DNA of 64,000 nucleotides from Phocaeicola sartorii JCM 17136 = DSM 21941 (GCF_000614185.1 NZ_BAKM01000019.1:41391-105390), one strand, 5' to 3'; counted from the first letter of the stretch, positions 9,292-21,899 are shown. Notes: generated by a model from the letters alone, not told the origin. Numbers and translations are program-made.

Positions 9292-10336
9292 TCACAGGAT
9301 GATTCCGCCTCCCAATACCACATCGTTCCGGTAGAAGGCGGCGGCCTGTCCTGGGGCGATGGCGGCAAGCGGTTCGTGCAGTTCTACGTGCAGGGTCTGA
9401 TCCGGCAGTAAGGTCACGGTGCATCGGTTCGCCTGTTTGCGGTAGCGTATTTTCACGATCACGTCCTCCCGGCCCAACAGCAGGTCAGGTTGGTGATGTT
9501 CCATTCCTTCAGTCTCATTTCTGTCTTCTCCAACGCTTTCAGGTCGCTCAATATTACCTTGTTCTCTTCGGGGATAATTTCCTTGACAAAGACAGCCCGG
9601 TTGAGGTCTATGCCCAGTCCTCTCCGCTGACCGATGGTGTAGAAGGGATAACCTTCGTTTCGGGCAATGAAATCCCCCATTTCATCGAAAAATTTCCCCG
9701 GTTGGATATTTCCTTCGGGTACTTCCCGGCGCAGGAAAGTGCGGTAATCCATGGGGCAGAAGCAGACTCCCAGACTGTCGCGCTTGTGGGCGGCTTTCTG
9801 GAAACCACGTTCTTCTGCTATTTGTCGTACCCGGGTCTTGGTCAGTTCCCCCATGGGAGGAGCATGCGTTGCAGTATGTCCTGCGGAAGTCCCCACAGGA
9901 AGAAGGACTGGTCCTTGTCCGGGTCGGCTCCGGTGGTGATGTGGTAATGCCCGTTGATGAGGCGCCGGCGTACATAGTGTCCGGTGGCGAAGTAATAAAT
10001 CCCCATTTCATCGGATATTTTCTTCAGAAGAGGCCATTTCAGGTAATTATTGCATAGGGTGCACGGGACGGGGGTATGTCCTGCCATGTATTCGTTGATG
10101 AAATAATCCATGATGGTTTTCCGGAAGATGTCACGGGCATCATAAGTAATATGTGGAATGTTCAGATGTCCGCACAGGGTGCGTGCATCCTCCAGGTATT
10201 CGGTATCGTTCTCTTTCTCGTAAAAGCGGAAAGTGACACCGGTCACTTCATATCCTGCGTCTTGCAGTAACAGGGCGGCTACGGAACTGTCCGTTCCTCC
10301 GCTCATGCCCAGCAGTACTTTGTTGTTTGTCTTCAT
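9292..10336 (-). CDS. mnmA: tRNA-specific 2-thiouridylase MnmA, two frameshifts
   Basis: Adds sulfur to C2 of wobble U34 in tRNA. Restored length is about 348 aa. PP-loop GMSGGTDSS is at residues 10-18, the first catalytic Cys is in [10 protein letters not shown], and the second Cys is in [13 protein letters not shown]. The C-terminal barrel includes [11 protein letters not shown]. Two breaks divide the gene: near 9850 (MLLP then MGELTKTRV, a lost C in a CCCC run) and near 9485 (NITN then [10 protein letters not shown], a lost C or G). The segment around the first catalytic Cys is somewhat divergent from standard MnmA, so this may be the second paralogue that many Bacteroides carry. The start overlaps the stop of the upstream small gene by ATGA. 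Confidence 0.88.
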
Positions 10337-10530
10337 AGTGAGTATAAAGTGTTTTTTGGGGTGTAGGCGGTCATGCCCCTCATCACCGAAGGATGGGCGG
10401 ACTTCATGCGTTCAAACACTCCGTTGAGGGCGGATACGAGATCACGGCGTAATGTTCCCTCGGTGGAAACAGGGCTTGACAGGAATTTGCTTCCGAAGAA
10501 GACTGTTTTGAGAGTGGCGAATACATTCAT
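10333..10530 (-). CDS. small hypothetical protein leading the mnmA operon
   Basis: 65 aa, [20 protein letters not shown] and onward, basic and without a signal peptide or clear transmembrane segment. I do not recognise the family. Two things support it as a gene: its stop overlaps the mnmA start (ATGA), and a good -7 box lies 29 bases before its ATG while none sits directly before mnmA. It might be a short leader protein needed for translation of mnmA. Confidence 0.6.
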   Translation of the reverse strand: MNVFATLKTVFFGSKFLSSPVSTEGTLRRDLVSALNGVFERMKSAHPSVMRGMTAYTPKNTLYSL

Positions 10531-10558
10531 GGGTTACTTCTTTTTAGTTTGCGAACTA

Positions 10559-10566
10559 CAAATATA
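10559..10566 (-). promoter_or_regulatory. promoter -7 box of the small gene/mnmA operon
   Basis: TATATTTG on the minus strand matches TAnnTTTG, 29 bases before the start at 10530. Confidence 0.6.
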
Positions 10567-10647
10567 CAACAAAAAAGGCGTTTGGCAAGAGGGGTGGGTA
10601 ATAGGGTATGAAACTTGGGACAAGATTTGATGGAGATAGGGTGCAAT

Positions 10648-10804
10648 ACATACGTATGTGTAGGCCGATGCTTGCGTATGTGTAGGCTGATGCTTACGTA
10701 TGTGTGACCCGATGCTTGCGTACGTGTAGGCTTACACGTTACTATTGTGTAGGCTTATATGTTACTAACACTTTGACTTACACGTTACTAATGCAGCCGT
10801 ATGG
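10648..10804. repeat. tandem array, 22-23-nt period, family a
   Basis: Seven consecutive units begin at 10648, 10670, 10692, 10714 (exactly 22 nt apart), 10736, 10759 and 10782 (22-23 nt). The core is GCTTACGTATGTGTAGGC with a drift toward GTTACTA in the last three units. There are no unique spacers between units. No coding frame spans it. It lies between the mnmA operon and the sulfatase in a 1.1-kb gap. Confidence 0.85.
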
Positions 10805-10850
10805 TTTTTTACGGGGATGATAACGTGGTTCGTTTTCGTTTATCGGAGCC

Positions 10851-10943
10851 GTAAAATACGCCTTTATGTTTTTTAAATACATCTTGAGCTTTAAAAAATA
10901 CATCTTCATCTTTTTTTAAAACAACTATACGTTTTTAAAATAC
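10851..10943. repeat. A/T-rich tandem array, about 21-nt period, family b
   Basis: AAATAC or a near copy recurs at 10854, 10875, 10896, 10918 and 10938, separated by 20-22 nt, with TTTTTTAAATACATCTT as the clearest unit. It directly follows family a and precedes family c. Confidence 0.65.
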
Positions 10944-10950
10944 GCCAGCA

Positions 10951-11025
10951 TGTTCCGTGAACAAGCTTAGCCTGTTCCGAGTACAGACTTAGTCTGTTCA
11001 GTGAACAAGCCTAGCTTGTTCATCG
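10951..11025. repeat. tandem palindromic array, exact 22-nt period, family c
   Basis: Three units start at 10951, 10973 and 10995 with a partial fourth at 11017. Each starts TGTTC. The sequence between successive TGTTC boxes forms an 8-bp hairpin with a 3-base loop (for example GAACAAGC-CTA-GCTTGTTC), so it is built from alternating inverted 11-nt half-units. Confidence 0.85.
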
Positions 11026-11578
11026 TATTCCCCCTACTAAGTCGACATCCCCCTTTCTCCCGTCACCCTTTCATTTTATGCCATACACACAGACAATCAG
11101 CCGGTTAAAACTGAAACCACTTCCCCTCACTCCCGTTTCAGCCCGTAAGCTTTTGTTCCCACACTCCTTTTACTAAAAATGGTTGACTTCAAGTGTGAAA
11201 GGAGGGAAGGAACAATCGGCTTTTATTGCTGTGGCATACAAAATGAAGATAATCCCGGCATCCCTACAGGTTCATGAACAGATAATCGTCTATGCATTGA
11301 ATGCTGAATTATCATCGGAACGAAAGATTTATTTTAATAATTGCATGAACATTAGTTTTCATTCATGTGAAGCTGTGTGACAGTTCTGTCTGTGCTGCTT
11401 GGCTATTGATCTTTTTTCTAGTACGAAAACGATAGGTGGCAGTCAGACCGATTTTTCGTGTTTCTTCTGTACTGATAAAGCTTTACACATCAGCATGTGT
11501 CCATACTTCGGCAAGTTTTTACCGGAACTTTAAAGTGAGGCAGTAGAAATTTAGCGGTCGTTTCCATTGAAAAGGAAA
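11026..11578. other. noncoding stretch between the repeat arrays and the sulfatase terminator
   Basis: About 550 bases. The first 150 are C/T-rich (runs of CCCC). A 65-codon open frame on the plus strand (11183-11380) has no protein-like composition and no promoter box, so I do not call it. I see no RNA gene, tRNA or mobile element here. Confidence 0.5.
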
Positions 11579-11611
11579 CCCGCCATTGATGTGAGGTTTA
11601 TCAATGGCGGG
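11579..11611 (-). terminator. terminator hairpin after the sulfatase
   Basis: Perfect 12-bp stem CCCGCCATTGAT with a 9-base loop, about 40 bases after the sulfatase stop and followed on the minus strand by TTTCCTTTTC. Confidence 0.7.
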
Positions 11612-11652
11612 CAACTTGTTGTTTGAGGATTTCACAGCGGACTCCCGTTCAA

Positions 11653-13215
11653 TTACATCTTTATCGTTTTATTGCGTACTTGTCTGAGTACCTTTTGCAA
11701 TTCAAAGACTTTTCCCGGATACTTTTCCGCTACATTTTCCTGTTCGTTCACTTTCTGCATGTCATATAGCTGGGGAACATTCAGGTTTCCGGTCTCAACC
11801 TTCTCCGCCTTCATAAAGGTAGTGGGGTCGTCATTCGGCTCTATGTATTTCCAGTCTTTGGTGCGGACAGATAAAGTGTGGTTCATGGACTGTTCTATAA
11901 TCCAGGGACGGTCTGTCTTGTCCGTTCCTGTCAGGTTGCCCGAACGGTCGTAGCTGTCCGGAGCGCTGCCTTTGGGCAGCCTGGCATTGATCAACGCTCC
12001 CAAGGAAGCCAGCCAGTCAATTTGTGACATTAATAGATCCGAGTCTCCTGTCTCTTTTATTTTCTGCGGCCAGCGGACGATGACCGGAACAGCGGTACCA
12101 CCTTCGAAGGCACTATACTTGTTTCCCCTCCACGGGCCGGAAGGGGTATGCCCGTTCAATAATTCTTCCGCCCGGTCTTTATATCCGTCGTCGACTACCG
12201 GGCCGTTGTCGCTGGACAGGATAATCAGGGTGTTTTCAGCTAATCCCAGTTGGTCCAATGTCTCCATAATCTGCCCTACGGTCCAGTCAAACTGGGCGAT
12301 TGCATCACCGCGCAACCCCATGGGGTTCTTTCCACGAAAACGATCATGAGGAAAACGGGGGACATGAACATCATTCGTGGCAAAGTACATAAAGAATGGT
12401 TCGTCTTTATGCTGCTTGATGAAGTCAATGGCATGAACGGTAATGGAATCGGCGATGTTCTCGTCTTTCCAAAGCGCTTTTCCACCGCCTTTCATGAATC
12501 CGATGCGGCTGATACCGTTCACAATGGACATGTCGTGTCCGTTGCTGGGGTGTAAGTTATACAGTAGCTCGGGATTATTTCTTCCGGTGGGTTCTCCCGG
12601 AAAGTTCTTGGTATAGCTCACTGCTATGGGGGAAGACGGGTCGTAGTTGGCCACCTGCCCGTTTTCTATAAATACACAAGGTACGCGGTCGGCTGTAGCG
12701 GCCATGATGTAATGGTAGTCAAACCCCAAGTCGCCCAAAGCGGCAGGTAGAGGGGCGTTCCAGTCTTGTCCGCCTGTCTTGTCTCCCAGTCCCAGGTGCC
12801 ATTTGCCGATGGCGGCTGTAGCGTAACCGGCACTTTTAAACATGTCTGCCATGGTGAATTGTTCGGGACGGATAATCATCTTTGCATCGCCTGCGGCAAT
12901 GTCTGTGTCCGGTCTGCGCCACGCATATTCCCCTGTCAGCAACGAGTACCGCGAAGGGGTGCTGGTGGCGGCTGTGGCATGGGCATTCGTGAAACGGATT
13001 CCTTCGGAAGCCAGTCTGTCCACGTTCGGAGTTTCTACATTCTTGGCTCCGTAGCATTTTAAATCTCCATATCCCAGGTCGTCTGCCAGGATGACGATCA
13101 CATTCGGTTTCTCAGGATCTTGCGTGTGTTTCTTCTGAACACCCTCTGCCGCCACACTGTGGCAAGTGGCTAGTGTGGCAAGCAGGGAAAAGCCTGCATA
13201 ATTTCTACTTCTCAT
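11653..13215 (-). CDS. secreted sulfatase, serine-type FGly (family S1)
   Basis: 520 aa arylsulfatase-like enzyme that removes sulfate esters from glycans. N-terminal signal region to about residue 23, then the metal-binding start VIVILADDLGYGDLKCYG. The modification motif is Ser85-Thr-Pro-Ser-Arg in ATSTPSRYSLLTGEY, so it is the serine type and needs a radical-SAM anSME maturase, which is not in this window. Other conserved pieces are IGKWHLG, FMYFATNDVHVP and SSDNGPV. The gene follows the GH2 beta-galactosidase by 28 bases in the same direction. Together they suggest attack on sulfated galactose-containing glycans such as mucin O-glycans (inference). Confidence 0.94.
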   Translation of the reverse strand: MRSRNYAGFSLLATLATCHSVAAEGVQKKHTQDPEKPNVIVILADDLGYGDLKCYGAKNVETPNVDRLASEGIRFTNAHATAATSTPSRYSLLTGEYAWRRPDTDIAAGDAKMIIRPEQFTMADMFKSAGYATAAIGKWHLGLGDKTGGQDWNAPLPAALGDLGFDYHYIMAATADRVPCVFIENGQVANYDPSSPIAVSYTKNFPGEPTGRNNPELLYNLHPSNGHDMSIVNGISRIGFMKGGGKALWKDENIADSITVHAIDFIKQHKDEPFFMYFATNDVHVPRFPHDRFRGKNPMGLRGDAIAQFDWTVGQIMETLDQLGLAENTLIILSSDNGPVVDDGYKDRAEELLNGHTPSGPWRGNKYSAFEGGTAVPVIVRWPQKIKETGDSDLLMSQIDWLASLGALINARLPKGSAPDSYDRSGNLTGTDKTDRPWIIEQSMNHTLSVRTKDWKYIEPNDDPTTFMKAEKVETGNLNVPQLYDMQKVNEQENVAEKYPGKVFELQKVLRQVRNKTIKM

Positions 13216-13243
13216 CTTTATTTATTTAAGGCTTGATTGGATC

Positions 13244-16584
<3,341 letters not shown>

Positions 16585-16607
16585 AGGTTCAAATAGAAAA
16601 ATGAAGA

Positions 16608-16641
16608 GGAAAGGGCGCTAGCTAGAACCGGCGCCCTTTCC
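16608..16641. terminator. hairpin between HU and the beta-galactosidase
   Basis: Arms GGAAAGGGCGC and GCGCCCTTTCC (11 bp) lie 28 bases after the HU stop. A T-rich stretch follows on the minus strand. It probably ends the HU transcript. Confidence 0.7.
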
Positions 16642-16668
16642 CTTAAGTCCTTTTATGTAAAATTGCAA

Positions 16669-16941
16669 TTATTGAATTGCGTCTGCTAGTTCAGCACCCG
16701 GTTTGAACTTGGCTGCTTTTTTAGCAGGAATAGTAATCGTTGCTTTGGTGGATGGGTTGATACCTGTTCTTGCGCTTCTTTCAGCAACAGAGAATGTTCC
16801 GAATCCGATTAATGATACTTTGTCCCCTTCCTGGAGGGCCTTTGTAACAGTTGAAACGAAAGCTTCAACCGCTTTTTTTGCATCGGCTTTGCTCAAGCCG
16901 GCTTCAGCGGCAATTGCGCTGACAAGATCTGCCTTATTCAT
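16669..16941 (-). CDS. hup: HU-family DNA-binding protein
   Basis: 90 aa nucleoid protein. MNKADLVSAIAAEAGLSKADAKKAVEAF forms the helical base, and IGFGTFSVAERSARTGINPSTKATI is the HU signature and DNA-binding arm (residues 46-70) with the conserved Asn-Pro at the intercalating tip. Length and motif order match typical HU. Single gene with hairpin terminator. Confidence 0.95.
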   Translation of the reverse strand: MNKADLVSAIAAEAGLSKADAKKAVEAFVSTVTKALQEGDKVSLIGFGTFSVAERSARTGINPSTKATITIPAKKAAKFKPGAELADAIQ

Positions 16942-17082
16942 AACGAAAATGATTAATTATTAAATGTAACACAAAAGTTTTACCGAAATCAGCGACAAAT
17001 ATATGCTTTCAAAATTAGAAATCAAATAGATAGCCTAAAAAAGATGCTCCAAAAATCAAAAAAACGTAAGAGAACTCTAGTT

Positions 17083-17100
17083 TTCTGTTATATAACAGAA
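17083..17100. promoter_or_regulatory. 18-bp perfect palindrome upstream of the rhomboid operon
   Basis: TTCTGTTATATAACAGAA is a perfect palindrome 9 bases upstream of the -7 box at 17109, overlapping where the -33 element should be. The position suggests an operator (inference). Confidence 0.5.
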
Positions 17101-17108
17101 TAAAATTG

Positions 17109-17116
17109 TAAATTTG
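17109..17116 (+). promoter_or_regulatory. rhomboid operon promoter -7 box
   Basis: TAAATTTG matches TAnnTTTG, 36 bases before the first rhomboid ATG. Confidence 0.6.
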
Positions 17117-17151
17117 CGCACAATCAATGTTTTATAAGACGAAGAATATTT

Positions 17152-17828
17152 ATGAATAGTATACCTACAGTAACCAAGAATTTATTGATAATAAACGTGT
17201 TGTGTTTCTTTGGAGGCGTGGTGGCCATGAAATATGGAATGAACTTGAACGACCTGCTGGGACTACACTTTTTTATGGCATCCGATTTTAATCCTGCCCA
17301 GTTGATCACTTATATGTTTATGCATGGCGGTTTCCAGCATCTCTTTTTTAACATGTTTGCTTTGTGGATGTTTGGCCGTACGCTTGAACAAGTGTGGGGG
17401 CCGAAACGTTTCTTGTCTTATTACATGATATGTGGCATAGGCGCAGGCTGGTGCAGGAGTTGGTGCAATATATACAGTATGTGACTGAATTGTCTCAATA
17501 TGACAGTGTGAATACGAGGATTGCCGTGATTCCGATGGCGGAATACTTGAATCTGATGACTACAGTCGGGGCTTCGGGTGCGATCTATGGTATCTTGCTG
17601 GCATTTGGTATGCTGTTTCCTAACAGCCAGATGTTTGTATTCCCTATTCCTGTTCCCATCAAGGCTAAATATTTTGTGATGGGATATGCCGCTTTGGAGC
17701 TATTTCTGGGATTCGGAGCTTCGGGCGATGGCGTTGCTCACTTTGCGCACTTGGGAGGGATGATTTTTGGCTTTATATTAATAATGTATTGGAGGAAAAA
17801 GAATGACAATGGGCAGTTTTATTACTGA
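17152..17828 (+). CDS. rhomboid family intramembrane serine protease, one frameshift
   Basis: Restored length about 225 aa. Segments include LLIINVLCFFGGVVAMKYGM, YMFMHGGFQHLFFNMFALWMFGRTLE (typical rhomboid TM2 with HGGFxH and N), the catalytic Ser in TVGASGAIYGILLAF and the catalytic His in VAHFAHLGGMIFGF. The frame breaks near 17445: GIGAG then LVQELVQYIQYV, explained by loss of one C from GGCCTGG. The 3' end overlaps the next rhomboid gene by about 26 bases, so the two are translationally coupled and may work on the same membrane substrates. Confidence 0.88.
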
Positions 17829-18702
17829 TTTGAAAAATAGCTTCAACAAGGGCAGCATATATATCCAGTTCATATATGTTAATGCAGGGGTGTTCATTGT
17901 CACTTCCTTGTTGGGGATTTTATGGATGCTGTTCAACCGGGATGGAGCATCTGTGCTTCAATACCTGGAATTGCCGGCCTGGACGGTCCGGTTTGTCAAG
18001 CAACCCTGGTCTTTGCTGACTTACATGTTCATGCATGCAGGCATTTTGCATTTGCTGTTTAATATGCTATGGCTTTATTGGTTCGGGCAGATGTTCCTGT
18101 CTCTTTTCTCGGCAAAGCATTTTCGCGGACTCTATCTGCTAGGAGGTGTTTGTGGCGGTTTGCTATATATGCTCGCTTACAATGTCTTTCCTTATTTCAG
18201 TGATTCGTTGTATTATTCTTATTTATTGGGAGCGTCAGCTTCCGTACTTGCTATTGTAGTGGCCACTGCGGTACGTGCGCCGGAATATAGAGTGAACTTT
18301 ATGTTTATCGGGACTGTCCGGTTGAAGTATGTGGCTCTGTTCATGGTTGTGACTGATTTGCTGTTTATGACATCGGGCAATGCCGGCGGTCATATCGCCC
18401 ATTTGGGAGGTGCTTTGGCCGGATGGTGGTTTGCTTCCGGATTGTCACGCGGACATGATGCTACGGCATGGATCAACCGAGGCTTGGACTGGTTTTCGGG
18501 AGGCCTGTCGTTCCGTCGTCGGTCGAAAAAGCCTAAGATGGAGATTCATTATGGTGATAAGGCGAAAGATTACAATTACAATGCCCGCAAAAAGCAGCAA
18601 AGTGAAGAGATAGACCGCATTCTGGACAAATTAAAGAAATCCGGTTATAACAGCTTGACTACCGAAGAGAAGAAAAGCTTGTTTGATGCGAGCAAGAAGT
18701 GA
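17803..18702 (+). CDS. second rhomboid family protease
   Basis: 299 aa. A second Met at 17809 could also serve as start. YMFMHAGILHLLFNMLWLYWFGQ is the rhomboid TM2 motif. Catalytic Ser lies in LLGASASVLAI (GASA rather than GASG) and His in GGHIAHLGGALAGW. The cytoplasmic C-terminal tail of about 80 residues is basic and resembles the tail seen in Bacteroidetes rhomboids (SEEIDRILDKLKKSGYNSLTTEEKKSLF). It overlaps the first rhomboid and is followed after 3 bases by an EEP-family protein. Confidence 0.9.
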   Translation: MTMGSFITDLKNSFNKGSIYIQFIYVNAGVFIVTSLLGILWMLFNRDGASVLQYLELPAWTVRFVKQPWSLLTYMFMHAGILHLLFNMLWLYWFGQMFLSLFSAKHFRGLYLLGGVCGGLLYMLAYNVFPYFSDSLYYSYLLGASASVLAIVVATAVRAPEYRVNFMFIGTVRLKYVALFMVVTDLLFMTSGNAGGHIAHLGGALAGWWFASGLSRGHDATAWINRGLDWFSGGLSFRRRSKKPKMEIHYGDKAKDYNYNARKKQQSEEIDRILDKLKKSGYNSLTTEEKKSLFDASKK

Positions 18703-18705
18703 TAT

Positions 18706-19785
18706 ATGAAATATATTGGTCGTTTTTTGGGATGGATACTGCTGGGCATAAACCTGTGCATGGTGGTATTGTTGCTGGTATGCGCTTACAGTCCTTATAT
18801 TGATCCTGTGGCTCATCCGGTAGGGTCATGCGCCGGTCTGGCTTTTCCTGCTTTTTTGATTGTCAATCTTCTGTTTCTGGTCTTCTGGCTGGTCATTTAC
18901 CGTAAATATGCACTGCTTTCGTTGGCAGGAATGATCTGTTGCATAAGTGCTGTCCGTACTTATTTCCCTGTCAATCTGTTTGCGTCTGATGTGCCGGAAG
19001 GTGCCATCAAGGTCTTGTCCTATAATACGATGGCTTTTGAAAAGAACCGGGCGAACACCAAGGATAATCCGAATCCTGTGTTGGAGTATTTGAGAAACAG
19101 TCGTGCAGATATTATCTGCTTGCAGGAATATATCGTAGGAGGACGGCTGACCCGGAAAGAGGTGGATTACGCTTTGAGAGAGTATCCTTATAAGAATTAT
19201 TACAAGATATCGGGTGCCAACGGCCTGGGCTGTTACTCCCGTTTCCCTATTTTGTCCGCACATCCTGTGAAGTATGCCAGTCCTAACAATGGCTCCATCG
19301 CTTATAAAATCAACGTGAACGGCGATACGCTGCTGGTTGTCAATAATCATTTGGAATCCAACAAGCTGACGGAGAAGGATAAGGAGGTTTATCGCGAAAT
19401 GATGAAGGATCCTGATAAGCGGAAGGTGTCGCAAGGTTCCCGCCTGCTGGTCAGAAAACTGGCAGAAGCGTCGGCCATACGTGCTCCGCAGGCCGATTCC
19501 ATAGCCCGTTTGGTGGCCGGTTACAAAGGGGGAGGCGTGATCGTGTGCGGTGATTTCAACGATTCTCCTATTTCATACGCTCACAGGGTGATAGGGAAAG
19601 GTTTGAAGGATGCTTTTGTGGAGTCGGGGAATGGCTTTGGCATATCTTATAATCAAAATCATTTTTATTTCAGAATAGACAATATTTTGTTGAGCAAGAA
19701 TTTGAAATCTTACCGTTGTACGGTGGATAACACAATAAAGAGTTCGGATCATTACCCTATTTGGTGTTATGTGGCGAAAAAGTGA
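18706..19785 (+). CDS. membrane-anchored endonuclease/exonuclease/phosphatase-family protein
   Basis: 359 aa. Three hydrophobic segments (about residues 5-27, 43-62, 68-85) are followed by an EEP domain from about residue 100. Metal and catalytic motifs are visible: LSYNTMAF, Glu in ICLQEY, the GDFNDSPISYAH loop and the terminal SSDHYPIW. Substrates of this family range from DNA to phosphoinositides and sphingomyelin. The membrane anchor argues for an envelope substrate rather than repair. Third gene of the rhomboid operon. Confidence 0.85.
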   Translation: MKYIGRFLGWILLGINLCMVVLLLVCAYSPYIDPVAHPVGSCAGLAFPAFLIVNLLFLVFWLVIYRKYALLSLAGMICCISAVRTYFPVNLFASDVPEGAIKVLSYNTMAFEKNRANTKDNPNPVLEYLRNSRADIICLQEYIVGGRLTRKEVDYALREYPYKNYYKISGANGLGCYSRFPILSAHPVKYASPNNGSIAYKINVNGDTLLVVNNHLESNKLTEKDKEVYREMMKDPDKRKVSQGSRLLVRKLAEASAIRAPQADSIARLVAGYKGGGVIVCGDFNDSPISYAHRVIGKGLKDAFVESGNGFGISYNQNHFYFRIDNILLSKNLKSYRCTVDNTIKSSDHYPIWCYVAKK

Positions 19786-19811
19786 TTTTACGTACCTTTA
19801 ATTGACAGCTT

Positions 19812-21899
19812 ATGAAAAGACTATTATTTACGTTAGCGACGTGTTGTGTAATGTGTGCATGTGAACAAAAAACAGAAACGAATCCGTTCTTTGCGGAATT
19901 CCAGACCGAGTACGGTGCTCCCGATTTCACTAAAATCAAGCTGGAGCATTATGAACCTGCTTTTTTGAAAGGAATTGAAGAGCAGAATGTGGAAATTAAG
20001 GCAATAGTTGATAATCCCGAAAAGCCTACCTTTGAGAATACCATTGTGGCGCTGGATAAGAGTGGCGGAATTTTGGCGAGAGTAAGCGGGGTGTTTTTTG
20101 CGTTGACCGAGGCGGACACAAACGACTCGCTGACGGTCTTGAATGAAAGAATGGCTCCTGTGCTTTCCGAACATAGTGATAATATCTATTTGAATCAGGA
20201 TTTGTACAAACGGGTGGCCGATGTACATCAACAGGAGCAGGAAGGCAAGATAACGCTTACTACGGAGCAACACCGGTTGCTGGATAAATATTATAAAGCT
20301 TTTGTCCGTTCGGGTGCCGGACTGGATGCCGGAAAACAAGCTCGCTTGAGAGAAATCAATAAAGAACTTTCTACTTTGGGGATTGCTTTCGACAATCATA
20401 TTTTAAATGAGAATAACGCCTATCAATTGGTGATCGAGGATGAGGCCGACTTGGCCGGATTGCCCGAATGGGTGAAAACGGGGGCTGCGGAAGAAGCGAA
20501 AGCAGCCGGAAAAGAAGGGAAATGGCTGTTCACTTTGCAGAATTCCAGCCGCTTGCCCTTCTTGCAATATGCAGAGAACCGTGAATTAAGAAAGAATATT
20601 TACGAGGCTTATATCAACCGGGGAAATCATGATGATGCGAATGACAATAAGGAAATATTGGGAAAAATCATAGCATTGCGGTTGGAACAGGCTAAATTAT
20701 TAGGATTCGATTGTTATTCCAATTTTGTGCTGGATGAGAATATGGCTAAGAATTCGCAGACAGTCATGGACTTCCTGAACAACCTGTGGGGGTACTCGCT
20801 GAAGAATGCAAAGAGAGAAGCCGCCGAGTTGCAGAAAATAATGGATAAGGAAGGCAAGGGAGAAAAGCTGGCTGCATGGGACTGGTGGTATTATGCCGAA
20901 AAATTGCGTCAGGAAAAATATGATTTGAATGAGGATGAAATCAAACCTTATTTCAGTCTGGAAGATGTGCGTAGCGGATTGTATGCTGTGGCTAACAAAC
21001 TGTACGGCATTACCTTGACAGAACTGAATAATGTACCGGTGTATGAGTCTGATGTGAAAGTGTATGAGGTAAAGGATGCCGATGGCTCGTTCCTGGGATT
21101 GTTCTATGCGGATTACTTTCCACGTGCAGGCAAGCGTGGCGGTGCATGGATGAGTAACTTCCGTGAACAGGCCGGTGAGGTGCGTCCTTTGATTTATAAT
21201 GTGGCGAGTTTTACTAAACCTGCGGGGGATATGCCTTCTTTACTGACGCTGGATGAGGTGGAAACCATGTTCCATGAGTTCGGACATGCATTACACGGTA
21301 TGCTGACCAGATGTAACTACAAAGGGGTGTCCGGTACCAGTGTGGCACAGGATTTTGTAGAACTGCCTTCACAGATTATGGAACATTGGGCGGTAGAGCC
21401 TGAAGTGCTGAAACTCTATGCCAGACATTATGAGACAAGAGAAGTGATTCCGGATGAACTGATTACGAAAATTCAGAACCAGGGCACTTTTAACCAAGGT
21501 TTCATGACCACTGAATTGCTGGCCGCCGCTTTGCTTGACATGGAATTGCATAACCTGACCGATACGGATAATCTGAACGTTGTCGCTTTTGAAAAAGAGA
21601 CGATGGACAAACTGGGACTGATTCCTGAAATAGCCCCTCGCTATCGTGCCACCTACTTCAGCCATATTATTGGTGGATATGCTGCCGGATATTACAGCTA
21701 TCTGTGGGCGGAAGTTCTTGACACGGATGCTTTTGAGGCATTTAAGGAACACGGCGTGTTCGATAAAAATACCGCAGATTCTTTCCGTAAAAATATTTTA
21801 GAGAAAGGCGGGACAGAGGATCCGATGACTCTTTACAGGGCTTTCCGTGGGGCGGATCCCAGCTTGGAACCCTTGCTTGAAAATAGAGGCTTGAAGTAA
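19812..21899 (+). CDS. dcp: M3 family peptidase, dipeptidyl carboxypeptidase-like lipoprotein
   Basis: 695 aa zinc metallopeptidase. Lipoprotein signal MKRLLFTLATCCVMCAC, so probably periplasmic and lipid anchored. The zinc site is His488-Glu-Phe-Gly-His492 in TMFHEFGHALHGML, with the third ligand in the following helix. ADYFPRAGKRGGAWMSNF and ARYRATYFSHIIGGYAAGYYSYLWAEVLD (in two parts) are Dcp/oligopeptidase A hallmarks. It probably trims peptides taken up into the periplasm. A strong terminator follows. Confidence 0.92.
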   Translation: MKRLLFTLATCCVMCACEQKTETNPFFAEFQTEYGAPDFTKIKLEHYEPAFLKGIEEQNVEIKAIVDNPEKPTFENTIVALDKSGGILARVSGVFFALTEADTNDSLTVLNERMAPVLSEHSDNIYLNQDLYKRVADVHQQEQEGKITLTTEQHRLLDKYYKAFVRSGAGLDAGKQARLREINKELSTLGIAFDNHILNENNAYQLVIEDEADLAGLPEWVKTGAAEEAKAAGKEGKWLFTLQNSSRLPFLQYAENRELRKNIYEAYINRGNHDDANDNKEILGKIIALRLEQAKLLGFDCYSNFVLDENMAKNSQTVMDFLNNLWGYSLKNAKREAAELQKIMDKEGKGEKLAAWDWWYYAEKLRQEKYDLNEDEIKPYFSLEDVRSGLYAVANKLYGITLTELNNVPVYESDVKVYEVKDADGSFLGLFYADYFPRAGKRGGAWMSNFREQAGEVRPLIYNVASFTKPAGDMPSLLTLDEVETMFHEFGHALHGMLTRCNYKGVSGTSVAQDFVELPSQIMEHWAVEPEVLKLYARHYETREVIPDELITKIQNQGTFNQGFMTTELLAAALLDMELHNLTDTDNLNVVAFEKETMDKLGLIPEIAPRYRATYFSHIIGGYAAGYYSYLWAEVLDTDAFEAFKEHGVFDKNTADSFRKNILEKGGTEDPMTLYRAFRGADPSLEPLLENRGLK

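Noticed and set aside
10648..11025. CRISPR array
   Set aside because: Units abut with no unique spacers, the unit is only 22 nt, the sequence drifts between units, and there are no cas genes in the window.
11183..11380. 65-codon plus-strand frame in the gap before the sulfatase terminator
   Set aside because: No promoter box, no family resemblance, and composition like the surrounding noncoding DNA.
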